From assembly GCA_043779285.1 (NCBI GenBank), contig JAYWEL010000036.1:1-5823 (forward strand): a stretch of DNA of 5,823 nt, read 5' to 3'. The stretch is from MGR-bin208 sp043779285 (lineage in GTDB: Bacteria > Bacteroidota > Bacteroidia > Chitinophagales > Chitinophagaceae). Numbering within the stretch: the stretch's first letter is position 1; every line of letters starts with the position of its first letter. Below the pieces are notes generated by a model. That model did not search any database. It saw only the letters and a list, made by a program, of their open reading frames with translations, and was not told where the DNA came from. The translations under genes were made by a program, and so were the position numbers. This document shows positions 1 to 5,823 of the stretch, piece after piece.

Positions 1-38
1 AGAAATTTTTCTTCCCGGAGGAACATGGGTTTTTCCAT
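1..38 (-). CDS. Possible 5' end of a further minus-strand gene, cut by the left edge
   Basis: An ATG on the minus strand at 38-36 opens a frame that stays open to the left edge and reads MEKPMFLREEKF. The same frame is closed upstream by a TAA at 68-66, and there is no other ATG, GTG or TTG between that stop and this ATG. If this is a gene it starts here, or at the second Met four codons later. It has the same direction as all other genes and would follow the kinase stop by 220 nt, so it could be the next gene of the cluster or a separate unit. No Shine-Dalgarno sequence is visible, as for the other genes here. Twelve codons are too few to recognise a family, and an open frame this short can occur by chance. 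The product is unknown. Confidence 0.3.
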   Translation of the reverse strand, partial: MEKPMFLREEKF

Positions 39-72
39 AGAGTTGTCTTTAAAAGGAATTGGATATTAAATT

Positions 73-104
73 AAATCTTAGAAATCTGCCTAACCTTAAG
101 ATTT
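73..104. promoter_or_regulatory. 8-bp inverted repeat, candidate operator upstream of the left-edge frame
   Basis: AAATCTTA at 73-80 is the exact reverse complement of TAAGATTT at 97-104, with a 16-nt spacer. The AAATCT core also recurs directly at 82-87, giving three copies of the half-site in 32 bases. The dyad lies about 35-66 nt upstream of the possible start codon at position 38. That suits an operator or a 5' leader hairpin. It is AT-rich, so chance is possible. No exact Bacteroidota -7 promoter element (TAnnTTTG) was seen in this gap. Confidence 0.3.
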
Positions 105-175
105 CGAAAAGATTACTTTACGATAACGCAGTATCAGGAGACATATGGTAAGTACATCATGCTATATTTAGCTAA

Positions 176-192
176 TTAGGGGTTTCCCCTAA
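176..192 (-). terminator. GC hairpin downstream of the four-PAS kinase, weak terminator candidate
   Basis: TTAGGGG (176-182) and CCCCTAA (186-192) form a perfect 7-bp stem with four G-C pairs and a 3-nt loop. It sits 67 nt past the kinase stop codon, where transcription of the cluster could end. On the minus strand the bases that follow are TTAGCTAAATATAG, which is AU-rich but not a run of U, so this is not a textbook intrinsic terminator. The T-rich stretch is on the other side of the hairpin. It could instead act as an RNA 3'-end stabiliser. Confidence 0.35.
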
Positions 193-258
193 AAATTAAT
201 AAAAGAAAATATATACTGCTTGTTGAAAGAACAAAATATTTATAACCGGAATATGAGC

Positions 259-2433
259 TTAGTCAAATACAGGGATATCAACAATCATTTTACATCCCTG
301 CCCCGGGGCAGTCTTGATCTGTAATTTCCCATTGTAAAATCTTGTTCGTTCATAAATATTGGACAAACCAATACCCCTGCGGGTTTGTTTTGCTTCAAAG
401 CCAACTCCATCATCTTCTACCAGCAATTGTATGTCGTCGTCAATTGTATATAAATGAATAGTCAGGTTTTTTGCCTTACTGTACTTTAATGTATTCTTGA
501 TCTGTTCTTGTACAATCCGGAAAAGGGTTACTTTTTTCCCATTACTTATTACTTCCACCTCATCCTGGTGATAGAAAAAGACATTCATGGCATTGGTGGC
601 TTTCAGATCATCCACCAGTGTATTAATGCTGGCAATTAATCCGTTTTCTTTCAACTGTGGAGTTACCATTTCTTTGGAAAGTTTTCTTATCTCCTCGATA
701 GCTGACAGTATATACTCTTTTACTTTCCCTTTCAGATCATCATCCTCAGGAGTAGAAGTTTTGATCATGTCCATAAAAAGCTTGCAGGTAGAAAGGATCT
801 GGTTCACATTATCATGCAATTCATGGCCAATGCGTGTACGTTCTTTTTCCTGCACGGAAAATATAGTTTCGGTAATATCTTTTTGCCGGCGTATCTGCTC
901 GTCTATTAATTTCGATTCTAATTCTTTTAATTGTGATACGTCACTAAGCGATCCGATCATTTTCACAGCCAGCTCGTTTTCAAATATCACAAACCCTTTA
1001 TCAATTACATTTATATAATCGCCTGTTGCTTTTTTAAACCGGTACTCACTTGCCCAACTCTTCAATTTTTTATCCACTACATTCTTAATCGTATCCCGTA
1101 CTTTTCTCCGGTCATCCGGGTGAATTCTTTTAAACCACCATCCAAGACTAAAAGAACTCTTGGGTGAAAACCCGATAAGGTCCATCAGGTTTTGATTTCG
1201 AAATATTTCACCGGTTTGCATATCCCATTCCCAAATAGCGTCGGTGGTAACATGGCTCAGGTTATGCAGGCTTTCTTTTGCATGCTGCAGTTGCTGCTCC
1301 GCTTTATGATGATTAGTGATATTAATTGCTTCCCCGCCAATCATTCTTTTCCCCGAAACCATATCAACCGGGAAGATGTTGATCCAGAAAACGATTTCAG
1401 TGCCATCGGCCAAAAACATTGTTTCTTTGATTTTCTGAGCCAAACCTGTTTCCAATACCTGACGATGTTTTATTTCAAGTGCTTCGGCAATCACTTCAGG
1501 TACCATCTCAAGAATGTTTTTTCCGATGGATGATTCACTGAGGCCAAGATATTTGTAGAATGATTTATTTGCAAACATCAGCCTGCCTTCTTCATCCACC
1601 ATCCATGCCAGGTTTGGTGTATTATCCTTAAAAGTATTAAACAAAATTTCCTGCTGATGCACTTCATTTTCCAATTCATTTTCCCTGCTGATATCTGTTA
1701 TTGAAGTAACTACTGAAGTAGGTTCTGAATTGTTTTCTTCAAACAAGGGTTGTGAGTTGATCAATAGGGTTTTCAACTTCCCGTCATCTGTTTTAAGAGT
1801 TACCCTGACATCCTTTTGAAGCTCCCTTGTCAGTAAAGCTCTTATAGCCGGACTATTTTCATAAGAAACCACACCCGATTCATTCTGTACACAATTCCAC
1901 AGGTTTTTAAATTCGTTACTCTCATATAAAGTTTCAATACTGGTATCGAAAATCTCAGCAGCCTTCTGGTTAGCAGCCAGTACATCTCCATTTACATCCT
2001 GCATTATTACACCAATCGTTAACCCCTCCATGATGGCATCGTAATTCCGGTTGGCCATATTCTTCATCTTCTTCACTCTTGCTTTGCCCACAATATCATA
2101 ACCGATACAGAAATATTTATTGGACCCGTCTGCTCCATTTTTGTATTTACTTATCTCCAATTTCATCCAGTGATGAGAACCATTGATGGCAGAAATATCT
2201 ATGGAGACAGCGTTACTGGTTTTCTGAACATGAGTAATCGAGTCTTTAAAAGATTTTAAATGTTTTGCCCCCAGAAATTTAAAGAAACTCTTTTCCTGAA
2301 TTTTTTCAGCCTTCAGTTCAAGATTGGAAATGAAATAAGAATTGGCAAACTGGATAAATCCATTTTCATCTATTACCAGCATGTAATAGTCTTTATCTGT
2401 GCCATCGGCTTTATCAATATAGTCGGTTCTCAT
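259..2433 (-). CDS. Soluble four-PAS sensor histidine kinase, HisKA_3 (NarX/DegS-like) family
   Basis: This is a 724-residue cytoplasmic sensor kinase; no hydrophobic membrane span or signal peptide is visible. Four PAS-like domains can be placed at about residues 17-116, 132-250, 264-375 and 392-502. The second to fourth end in the usual tail motif (TDIS, INIT, SDVS), and the fourth, with an IHPDD motif, resembles the PAS_3 subtype. A helical linker leads to the HisKA_3 dimerisation domain with EKERTRIGHELHDN at 529-542; H540 is the expected phospho-acceptor. The HATPase_c domain shows the N box (N647), the G1 box DDGVGF (674-679), the G2 box GIGL (687-690) and GQG at 711-713. The N box reads NTLKYSKA, with Tyr where many members have His. 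By family knowledge it autophosphorylates and passes phosphate to a response regulator. The ATG at 2433 is the only usual start codon after an in-frame stop. It follows the receiver-only regulator's stop by 8 nt, indicating co-transcription and probable translational coupling. The signal or ligand is unknown. Confidence 0.95.
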   Translation of the reverse strand: MRTDYIDKADGTDKDYYMLVIDENGFIQFANSYFISNLELKAEKIQEKSFFKFLGAKHLKSFKDSITHVQKTSNAVSIDISAINGSHHWMKLEISKYKNGADGSNKYFCIGYDIVGKARVKKMKNMANRNYDAIMEGLTIGVIMQDVNGDVLAANQKAAEIFDTSIETLYESNEFKNLWNCVQNESGVVSYENSPAIRALLTRELQKDVRVTLKTDDGKLKTLLINSQPLFEENNSEPTSVVTSITDISRENELENEVHQQEILFNTFKDNTPNLAWMVDEEGRLMFANKSFYKYLGLSESSIGKNILEMVPEVIAEALEIKHRQVLETGLAQKIKETMFLADGTEIVFWINIFPVDMVSGKRMIGGEAINITNHHKAEQQLQHAKESLHNLSHVTTDAIWEWDMQTGEIFRNQNLMDLIGFSPKSSFSLGWWFKRIHPDDRRKVRDTIKNVVDKKLKSWASEYRFKKATGDYINVIDKGFVIFENELAVKMIGSLSDVSQLKELESKLIDEQIRRQKDITETIFSVQEKERTRIGHELHDNVNQILSTCKLFMDMIKTSTPEDDDLKGKVKEYILSAIEEIRKLSKEMVTPQLKENGLIASINTLVDDLKATNAMNVFFYHQDEVEVISNGKKVTLFRIVQEQIKNTLKYSKAKNLTIHLYTIDDDIQLLVEDDGVGFEAKQTRRGIGLSNIYERTRFYNGKLQIKTAPGQGCKMIVDIPVFD

Positions 2434-2441
2434 ATGCGATT

Positions 2442-2822
2442 TTAGTTTAACGCAGCGATCGTTTCAGGTATTTTATCAAAATCCCTGGATTTGTCCAGGA
2501 AAAAATCTGCACCCATATGCAAACATAAATCCCTGTAATTATCGCTTGCCTGGTTGGTCAGCATGATCACTTTGATCTGGGGATGGATCATTTTGATTTC
2601 TTTCAGCAGTTCTATACCGCTTTTATCAGGAAGGTTGATATCGAGTAAAACTACATCGGCATTAACTTCGTTTAACATTTTAATGCTTTCATAGTAGTTG
2701 GCGGCATGGATCACCAGTTTCACATTCTCCACTTCTTCCAGTAATCCCAGTATCCTTTTAATGATCAGTAAAGAATCTTCAACCACCAATACAACCATTT
2801 CTTTTTTTCTCATTGGTATCAT
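2442..2822 (-). CDS. Receiver-only (single-domain) response regulator
   Basis: The 126-residue protein is a complete CheY-like receiver with no output domain. It has the acidic pair E15-D16 at the end of strand 1, phospho-acceptor D61 in LLDINLPDKSG, switch residue T89 and the conserved K111 in LDKS. The chain ends about 15 residues after this Lys, so nothing like a DNA-binding domain follows. Single-domain regulators act by protein contact, as phosphorelay intermediates (Spo0F-like) or as phosphate sinks; which applies here is not visible. It is 8 nt upstream of the four-PAS kinase, the likely partner, and 112 nt downstream of a LuxR-type regulator. The start at 2822 is the longest choice. 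Met4 (2813) or Met9 (2798) are alternatives, and Met9 is preceded by an A/G-rich stretch and still leaves strand 1 complete. Confidence 0.92.
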   Translation of the reverse strand: MIPMRKKEMVVLVVEDSLLIIKRILGLLEEVENVKLVIHAANYYESIKMLNEVNADVVLLDINLPDKSGIELLKEIKMIHPQIKVIMLTNQASDNYRDLCLHMGADFFLDKSRDFDKIPETIAALN

Positions 2823-2893
2823 TTTTCAAAACAACTTAATACTGAGTTTTAAATAAATAGTGTTTTCTGCCATTTCTTCTAAGTAAAACTTAC

Positions 2894-2926
2894 CAGCGCC
2901 ATGTAGCTTATTTTCTACATACGCTG
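2894..2926 (-). terminator. Long hairpin between the second LuxR regulator and the receiver-only gene
   Basis: CAGCG (2894-2898) pairs with CGCTG (2922-2926), and ATGTAG (2901-2906) pairs with CTACAT (2915-2920). A G-T wobble and a one-base bulge join the two stems, and an 8-nt loop closes them, giving about 12 base pairs. It begins 8 nt after the stop codon of the upstream regulator. On the minus strand a TTTT follows only after several other bases. On the plus strand the tail CATTCTTTTT is more terminator-like, but no plus-strand gene is seen. It may be a partial terminator that lowers read-through into the downstream receiver and kinase, an RNA-processing or stability element, or an operator dyad. 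Confidence 0.45.
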
Positions 2927-2934
2927 CATTCTTT

Positions 2935-3564
2935 TTAAATAAGTTTATTCTCCAACACATACCGTATCAGATCAGCATTGTTTTTCATGTTCATCTTTTC
3001 CAAAATACGTATACGATAAGTGCTTATAGTGTTAGCTGAAACATTGAGCTGGGTGGCAATATCTGAAATTGAAATACCGGTTGCCAGTTTCAGCATCACC
3101 TGGAATTCCCGATCGCTCAGCAGTTCATGTGGTAATAATCCGGCTTTTTTAAGTTTGGAACCTGTCATCCTGGTTGCCAGTTCAGGATTAATATAGCGGC
3201 GTCCGGATAATATGGTGTTGACAGCTTTGATGAGTTCGTCAGGAGCCGTATCCTTATTTAAAAAACCATAAGCTCCAAGGCGGATGGCCCTGAATGCATA
3301 CTGCTCTTCCGGATAAATACTTATGATAAGAATCCGTTGTTCAGGTTTTTTTTCAATGATCTGTGGTATTGCTTCTAATCCACCGCCACCGGGCATCGAC
3401 AGATCTGAAATAATAATATCCCAGTTGTCTGTCATTACTTTTTCCAAAAGTGAGGCTGTGTCATAAGCCTCAGCAATTTCTATAAATGGAAACTCTTCCG
3501 TTAATATCTGCCTGATTCCCCTTAAAACGATCTCATGATCATCTGCAACCAGAACTTTCAACAT
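2935..3564 (-). CDS. LuxR/NarL-family response regulator (second of a tandem pair)
   Basis: This 209-residue DNA-binding response regulator has the usual NarL/FixJ length. The receiver domain (about 2-120) carries D8-D9, phospho-acceptor D54 in SDLSMPGG, S82 in place of the more common Thr, and K104 in LNKD. A short variable linker leads to a LuxR-type (GerE) helix-turn-helix at about 146-208. That domain opens with ELLSDREFQVM, and its recognition helix includes VSANTISTYRIRIL. On phosphorylation such proteins bind promoter DNA as dimers. It aligns without gaps over all 209 residues with the regulator encoded just upstream, at about 55% identity by hand count (114 of 209), so the two are tandem paralogues. 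Four consecutive Gly (59-62) in the loop after the phosphorylation site are a small oddity. The start ATG is at 3564. The 165-nt gap upstream leaves room for its own promoter. Its cognate kinase is not certain; either kinase of the cluster could serve. Confidence 0.95.
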   Translation of the reverse strand: MLKVLVADDHEIVLRGIRQILTEEFPFIEIAEAYDTASLLEKVMTDNWDIIISDLSMPGGGGLEAIPQIIEKKPEQRILIISIYPEEQYAFRAIRLGAYGFLNKDTAPDELIKAVNTILSGRRYINPELATRMTGSKLKKAGLLPHELLSDREFQVMLKLATGISISDIATQLNVSANTISTYRIRILEKMNMKNNADLIRYVLENKLI

Positions 3565-3729
3565 GGGTGTAGTGTTTTTTAAATAAGGATCCCATTAAAG
3601 ATTTTTTTCAAAATCAACCAGAGATTGCCTTAAGGTTAAATGTAAGTCTTGAAATACAAAAAAAAGTAATGAAGTCTGTTGGAGTAATGTAGTAATACAA
3701 CTACAATTATTGGTTTCACAAAAAAAATA
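3565..3729. promoter_or_regulatory. AT-rich gap between the paired regulators, probable site of an internal promoter
   Basis: This 165-nt noncoding gap is the longest inside the gene cluster, so the downstream regulator probably has its own promoter or leader here; that is inferred from length. It contains the palindrome CCTTAAGG (3628-3635), about 64-71 nt upstream of the downstream start codon. It also holds two copies of ACAAAAAAAA (3656-3665 and 3718-3727) and a weak 6-bp hairpin (3688-3693 with 3700-3705). Read on the minus strand, a T8 tract directly follows the upstream regulator's stop codon, but no convincing GC stem precedes it. No exact TAnnTTTG with a correctly spaced TTG was found, so no promoter position is claimed. 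Confidence 0.3.
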
Positions 3730-4359
3730 TCAGATTAATTTGTTTTCCAAAGCATACCTGGTCATGTCTGCATTTCCTTTCATACTCATTTTTTCCAGGA
3801 TACGTGCACGATATGTACTTACGGTAGTAGCGCCCAGAGATAATTGAGTGGCAATTTCGGAAATCGTTTTCCCTTCGGCGATCTTTTTAAATACGTCAAA
3901 CTCCCTATCACTTAAAAGTTCGTGAGGTTGCTTATCTGAATCAGCGCTTAGTGCACCCGCCAATTTTTCTGCAATAGTAGGAGTAATAAATTTTCTTCCG
4001 ATCCTTACAGTTTGAATTGCCTTTATTAATTCATCGTGTACTGAGTCTTTATTTAAATATCCTGAAGCACCCGCCTTTAATACTCTCAATGCATACTGGT
4101 CTTCCGGGTGCATACTCATAATTAAAACAGGAATTTCAGGTTTGATCTCTTTTATCTGGTGCAATGCTTCCAAACCGCTACGGCCAGGCATACTGATATC
4201 CGTAACTATCACATCCCAATTTTGTTTGATAACCTGAGCCACCAGGCTTTCCACATCACTCACCTCACCAATAAATGCAGATGGATACTCATTAAGAATA
4301 ATCTGCTTTAACCCTTTGCGAACAATGGCATGGTCATCAGCAATCAGAACTCGGATCAT
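3730..4359 (-). CDS. LuxR/NarL-family response regulator (first of a tandem pair), coupled to the PAS kinase
   Basis: This 209-residue transcriptional response regulator has a receiver at about 2-120 with D8-D9, phospho-acceptor D54 in TDISMPGRSG, S82 and K104 in LNKD. The LuxR-type helix-turn-helix at about 146-208 opens with ELLSDREFDVF, and its recognition helix includes LGATTVSTYRARIL. All residues needed for phosphorylation are present. The ATG at 4359 lies 13 nt after the stop codon of the HisKA_3 kinase encoded upstream. Kinase then regulator in one transcript is the standard layout for a cognate pair, so this kinase is its most likely phosphate donor. The linker (about 133-144) and the recognition helix differ from those of the downstream paralogue, suggesting different DNA targets. 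The target genes are unknown. Confidence 0.96.
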   Translation of the reverse strand: MIRVLIADDHAIVRKGLKQIILNEYPSAFIGEVSDVESLVAQVIKQNWDVIVTDISMPGRSGLEALHQIKEIKPEIPVLIMSMHPEDQYALRVLKAGASGYLNKDSVHDELIKAIQTVRIGRKFITPTIAEKLAGALSADSDKQPHELLSDREFDVFKKIAEGKTISEIATQLSLGATTVSTYRARILEKMSMKGNADMTRYALENKLI

Positions 4360-4372
4360 AATTTTTTGAGAT

Positions 4373-5823
4373 TCAAGGTTGGTTGTTAACAGGAATTTTT
4401 ACTTTAGTTATAGTTCCTTTACCGGGTTTACTTTCAATAACGTACTCACCTCCCATAATATTTGTCCTTTCCCTCATACCTAAGATACCTAATGTTTTCT
4501 TAATTCCAATGGTTGAAGGATCGAATCCTTCACCATCGTCACGGATTGTCATAATTAAATCATTTTTCTTCATTTTTATTAATGCAGAAACATTGGAAGC
4601 TTTTGAATGTCGTGCTACATTGGTCAGGGTTTCCTGAAATATCCTGTAAATACTGGTTGATTTATTAACAGGGAGCTTTATTTCCTTAATTTCAGTAATG
4701 AATTTTGTTTTTACCCCCGATCTTTTCCCAAATTCCTGTGCATGCCATTCCATGGCTGTAATTAACCCAAGATCATCTAAAATACTTGGCCGGAGATCAG
4801 AAGAGATCCTTCTTACAGATTTTACTGTATTGTCAATTGTAGCCAGCAGGTCATCCATTTTTTTCCGAACCTTATCATCTTTAACGGATAGCTTACTATC
4901 AATCCAGTTTATATCCATTTTTATTACTGTAAGTTGCTGCCCCAGTTCGTCATGTATTTCACGGGCAATAGCAATCCGTTCCTCTTCCTTTACCTGCTCC
5001 AGGTGAGAAACCAGCCTTCGGATATCTTCATAAGATTTTTTTAGTAATTCTTCGGCTATTATTTTATTAGTCATATCCACTCCAATACCAATGATGCAGG
5101 AATTGCCTTCATAATGAATTCTCCATCCTTTAAAAAAGTAAGGAATTTTTTTCCCCTCCTTTGGTAAAAAATTCCCTTCAAACTCAACTTTTCCTGTTTC
5201 AACAATTTCTTTTAATTTTTCCAACAAAGGTTTTCTGTTTGAATTTTCAAATAAATCGAAAAGAGTGATACCTGCAATTTCTTTTTTACTATAGCCAAGC
5301 ACTTTTTCTAAATTCTTATTCCAGCGCAAAAATCTTCCTTCCTTATTAAATAAATAAAATACATCAGGTAGGTTGCTGATGATAGACTCTGAAAGTTCTT
5401 TTTCTTTTATAATCTGTTCTTCCGCTTTTTTCTTTTCAGTAACATCTCTTGTTACACCCAGTAATGAAACAATTTTTCCTTCCGCATTCTTTAATGGCAC
5501 TGCATGTGTCTCCAGCCATCGGCGGTTTCCTTTTAATCCTATTATCTCAAAACCAAGTTTGCCTTGTTTTCCTTTAAAAACTTCTTTGGTCAGGTTAGCA
5601 AAAGCATCACGGTATTCAGGGGCTACAATACCGAGAACAGAGTGGCCTTTTACCAACTCCAGGTTATCGGCCTCTATCATGGCAAGCCCTGCAGGGTTCA
5701 TCTCCTGCAATTCGCCGTTGGGGCCAAGTAACTTTATACATTCGGGCTCTGTATCATAAATTGTACGTAAGCGATTCTCGCTTTCAGCCAATGCCTGCTC
5801 AGCTTTTTTTCTTTCAGTAATAT
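4373..5823 (-). CDS. PAS-domain sensor histidine kinase, HisKA_3 family, N-terminus beyond the right edge
   Basis: This is the 3' part of a sensor kinase gene. The frame stays open to the right edge, and the outermost codons read ITERKKAEQA, the typical tail and linker following a PAS domain, so at least one more PAS domain lies outside. A TTG at 5791-5789 could be taken for a start, but it falls inside this linker and is almost certainly an internal Leu. Numbering from that Leu as residue 1, one PAS spans about 5-118 (ending TRDVTEKKKAEEQ) and another about 131-242 (ending GVDMT). HisKA_3 follows, with EEERIAIAREIHDELGQQ at 269-286 and phospho-acceptor H280. HATPase_c has N391 in NVARHSKA, DDGEGFD at 418-424, GILGMRER at 435-442 and GKGT at 457-460. 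No membrane span is visible in this part. It ends in TGA, 13 nt before the LuxR-type regulator it probably phosphorylates. The sensed signal is unknown. Confidence 0.95.
   Translation of the reverse strand, partial: ITERKKAEQALAESENRLRTIYDTEPECIKLLGPNGELQEMNPAGLAMIEADNLELVKGHSVLGIVAPEYRDAFANLTKEVFKGKQGKLGFEIIGLKGNRRWLETHAVPLKNAEGKIVSLLGVTRDVTEKKKAEEQIIKEKELSESIISNLPDVFYLFNKEGRFLRWNKNLEKVLGYSKKEIAGITLFDLFENSNRKPLLEKLKEIVETGKVEFEGNFLPKEGKKIPYFFKGWRIHYEGNSCIIGIGVDMTNKIIAEELLKKSYEDIRRLVSHLEQVKEEERIAIAREIHDELGQQLTVIKMDINWIDSKLSVKDDKVRKKMDDLLATIDNTVKSVRRISSDLRPSILDDLGLITAMEWHAQEFGKRSGVKTKFITEIKEIKLPVNKSTSIYRIFQETLTNVARHSKASNVSALIKMKKNDLIMTIRDDGEGFDPSTIGIKKTLGILGMRERTNIMGGEYVIESKPGKGTITKVKIPVNNQP

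Noticed and set aside
1..74. Plus-strand frames ending near the left edge (stops at 67-69 and 72-74), one with GGAGGAAC before an ATG at 25
   Set aside because: They could be the tail of a converging gene or a 14-codon peptide, but the residues match no known C-terminus. The Shine-Dalgarno-like GGAGG is unusual for this kind of genome and overlaps the equally plausible minus-strand start.
587..1018. 143-codon plus-strand open frame antisense to the four-PAS kinase
   Set aside because: It lies wholly opposite a well-supported kinase region, its translation is Ser/Phe/Ile-rich with no recognisable domain, and it looks like a reverse-complement shadow.
1192..1533. 113-codon plus-strand open frame
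   Set aside because: It is antisense to the third and fourth PAS domains of the kinase; no family or ribosome-binding signal was recognised.
2260..2445. 61-codon plus-strand open frame
   Set aside because: It is antisense to the first PAS domain, short, and its hydrophobic character comes from complementing Lys/Glu-rich codons.
2823..2893. Candidate promoter for the receiver-kinase pair
   Set aside because: Sequences such as TAAGTTGT resemble the Bacteroidota -7 element only partly and have no properly spaced TTG, so the match is too weak to annotate.
3688..3705. 6-bp hairpin TGTAGT/ACTACA after the first LuxR regulator
   Set aside because: The stem is short and AU-rich, and the T-run on the minus strand is more than 20 nt away, so it is not a convincing terminator.
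3656..3727. Two copies of ACAAAAAAAA, 62 bp apart
   Set aside because: Homopolymer runs are expected in AT-rich gaps, and no further similarity extends around the copies, so they are not treated as a functional repeat.
4383..5759. Three plus-strand open frames (4383-4637, 4698-5006, 5373-5759)
   Set aside because: All are opposite the truncated kinase, whose motifs are intact; their Ser/Phe-rich translations match no family I know.
1..5823. Mobile elements, CRISPR arrays, tRNA/rRNA genes, riboswitches, toxin-antitoxin or defence genes
   Set aside because: None was found by reading. No repeat array, transposase motif or tRNA-like fold was seen, and coding density by ordinary signalling genes explains most of the window.

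Overview
The window reads as a piece of a Bacteroidota genome, most like the Chitinophagaceae or related soil and freshwater lineages. The basis is AT-rich DNA, start codons without clear Shine-Dalgarno sequences, soluble multi-PAS histidine kinases of the HisKA_3 (NarX/DegS-like) type, and LuxR/NarL response regulators with a Bacteroidota-style C-terminus (NADxxRYxLENKLI). The assignment is by pattern recognition and was not searched.

Every supported gene lies on the minus strand, so transcription runs from the right edge to the left. In that order: (1) a PAS-domain histidine kinase whose N-terminus lies beyond the right edge (4373 to >5823); (2) a LuxR-type response regulator 13 nt downstream (3730-4359); (3) after a 165-nt gap, a paralogous LuxR-type regulator of identical length (2935-3564); (4) after a 112-nt gap containing a strong hairpin, a receiver-only response regulator (2442-2822); (5) 8 nt further on, a second soluble histidine kinase with four predicted PAS domains (259-2433); (6) a 220-nt noncoding stretch with a GC hairpin and a dyad; and (7) possibly the first 12 codons of another minus-strand gene running off the left edge.

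Together these form a dense two-component signalling cluster: two cytoplasmic kinases, two DNA-binding regulators and one receiver without an output domain. Both kinases keep the phospho-accepting His (ELHD and EIHD), the N-box Asn and the Gly-rich ATP-lid motifs. All three receivers keep the acidic pair, the phospho-Asp, Ser/Thr and Lys. All proteins therefore look active. The simplest model is that each kinase signals mainly to its nearest regulator, with possible cross-talk or phosphate buffering through the receiver-only protein. The input signals and target genes cannot be read from this DNA. I found no mobile element, CRISPR array, tRNA, rRNA or riboswitch. The families are all known; what is unusual is the way they are combined and the intergenic structures.
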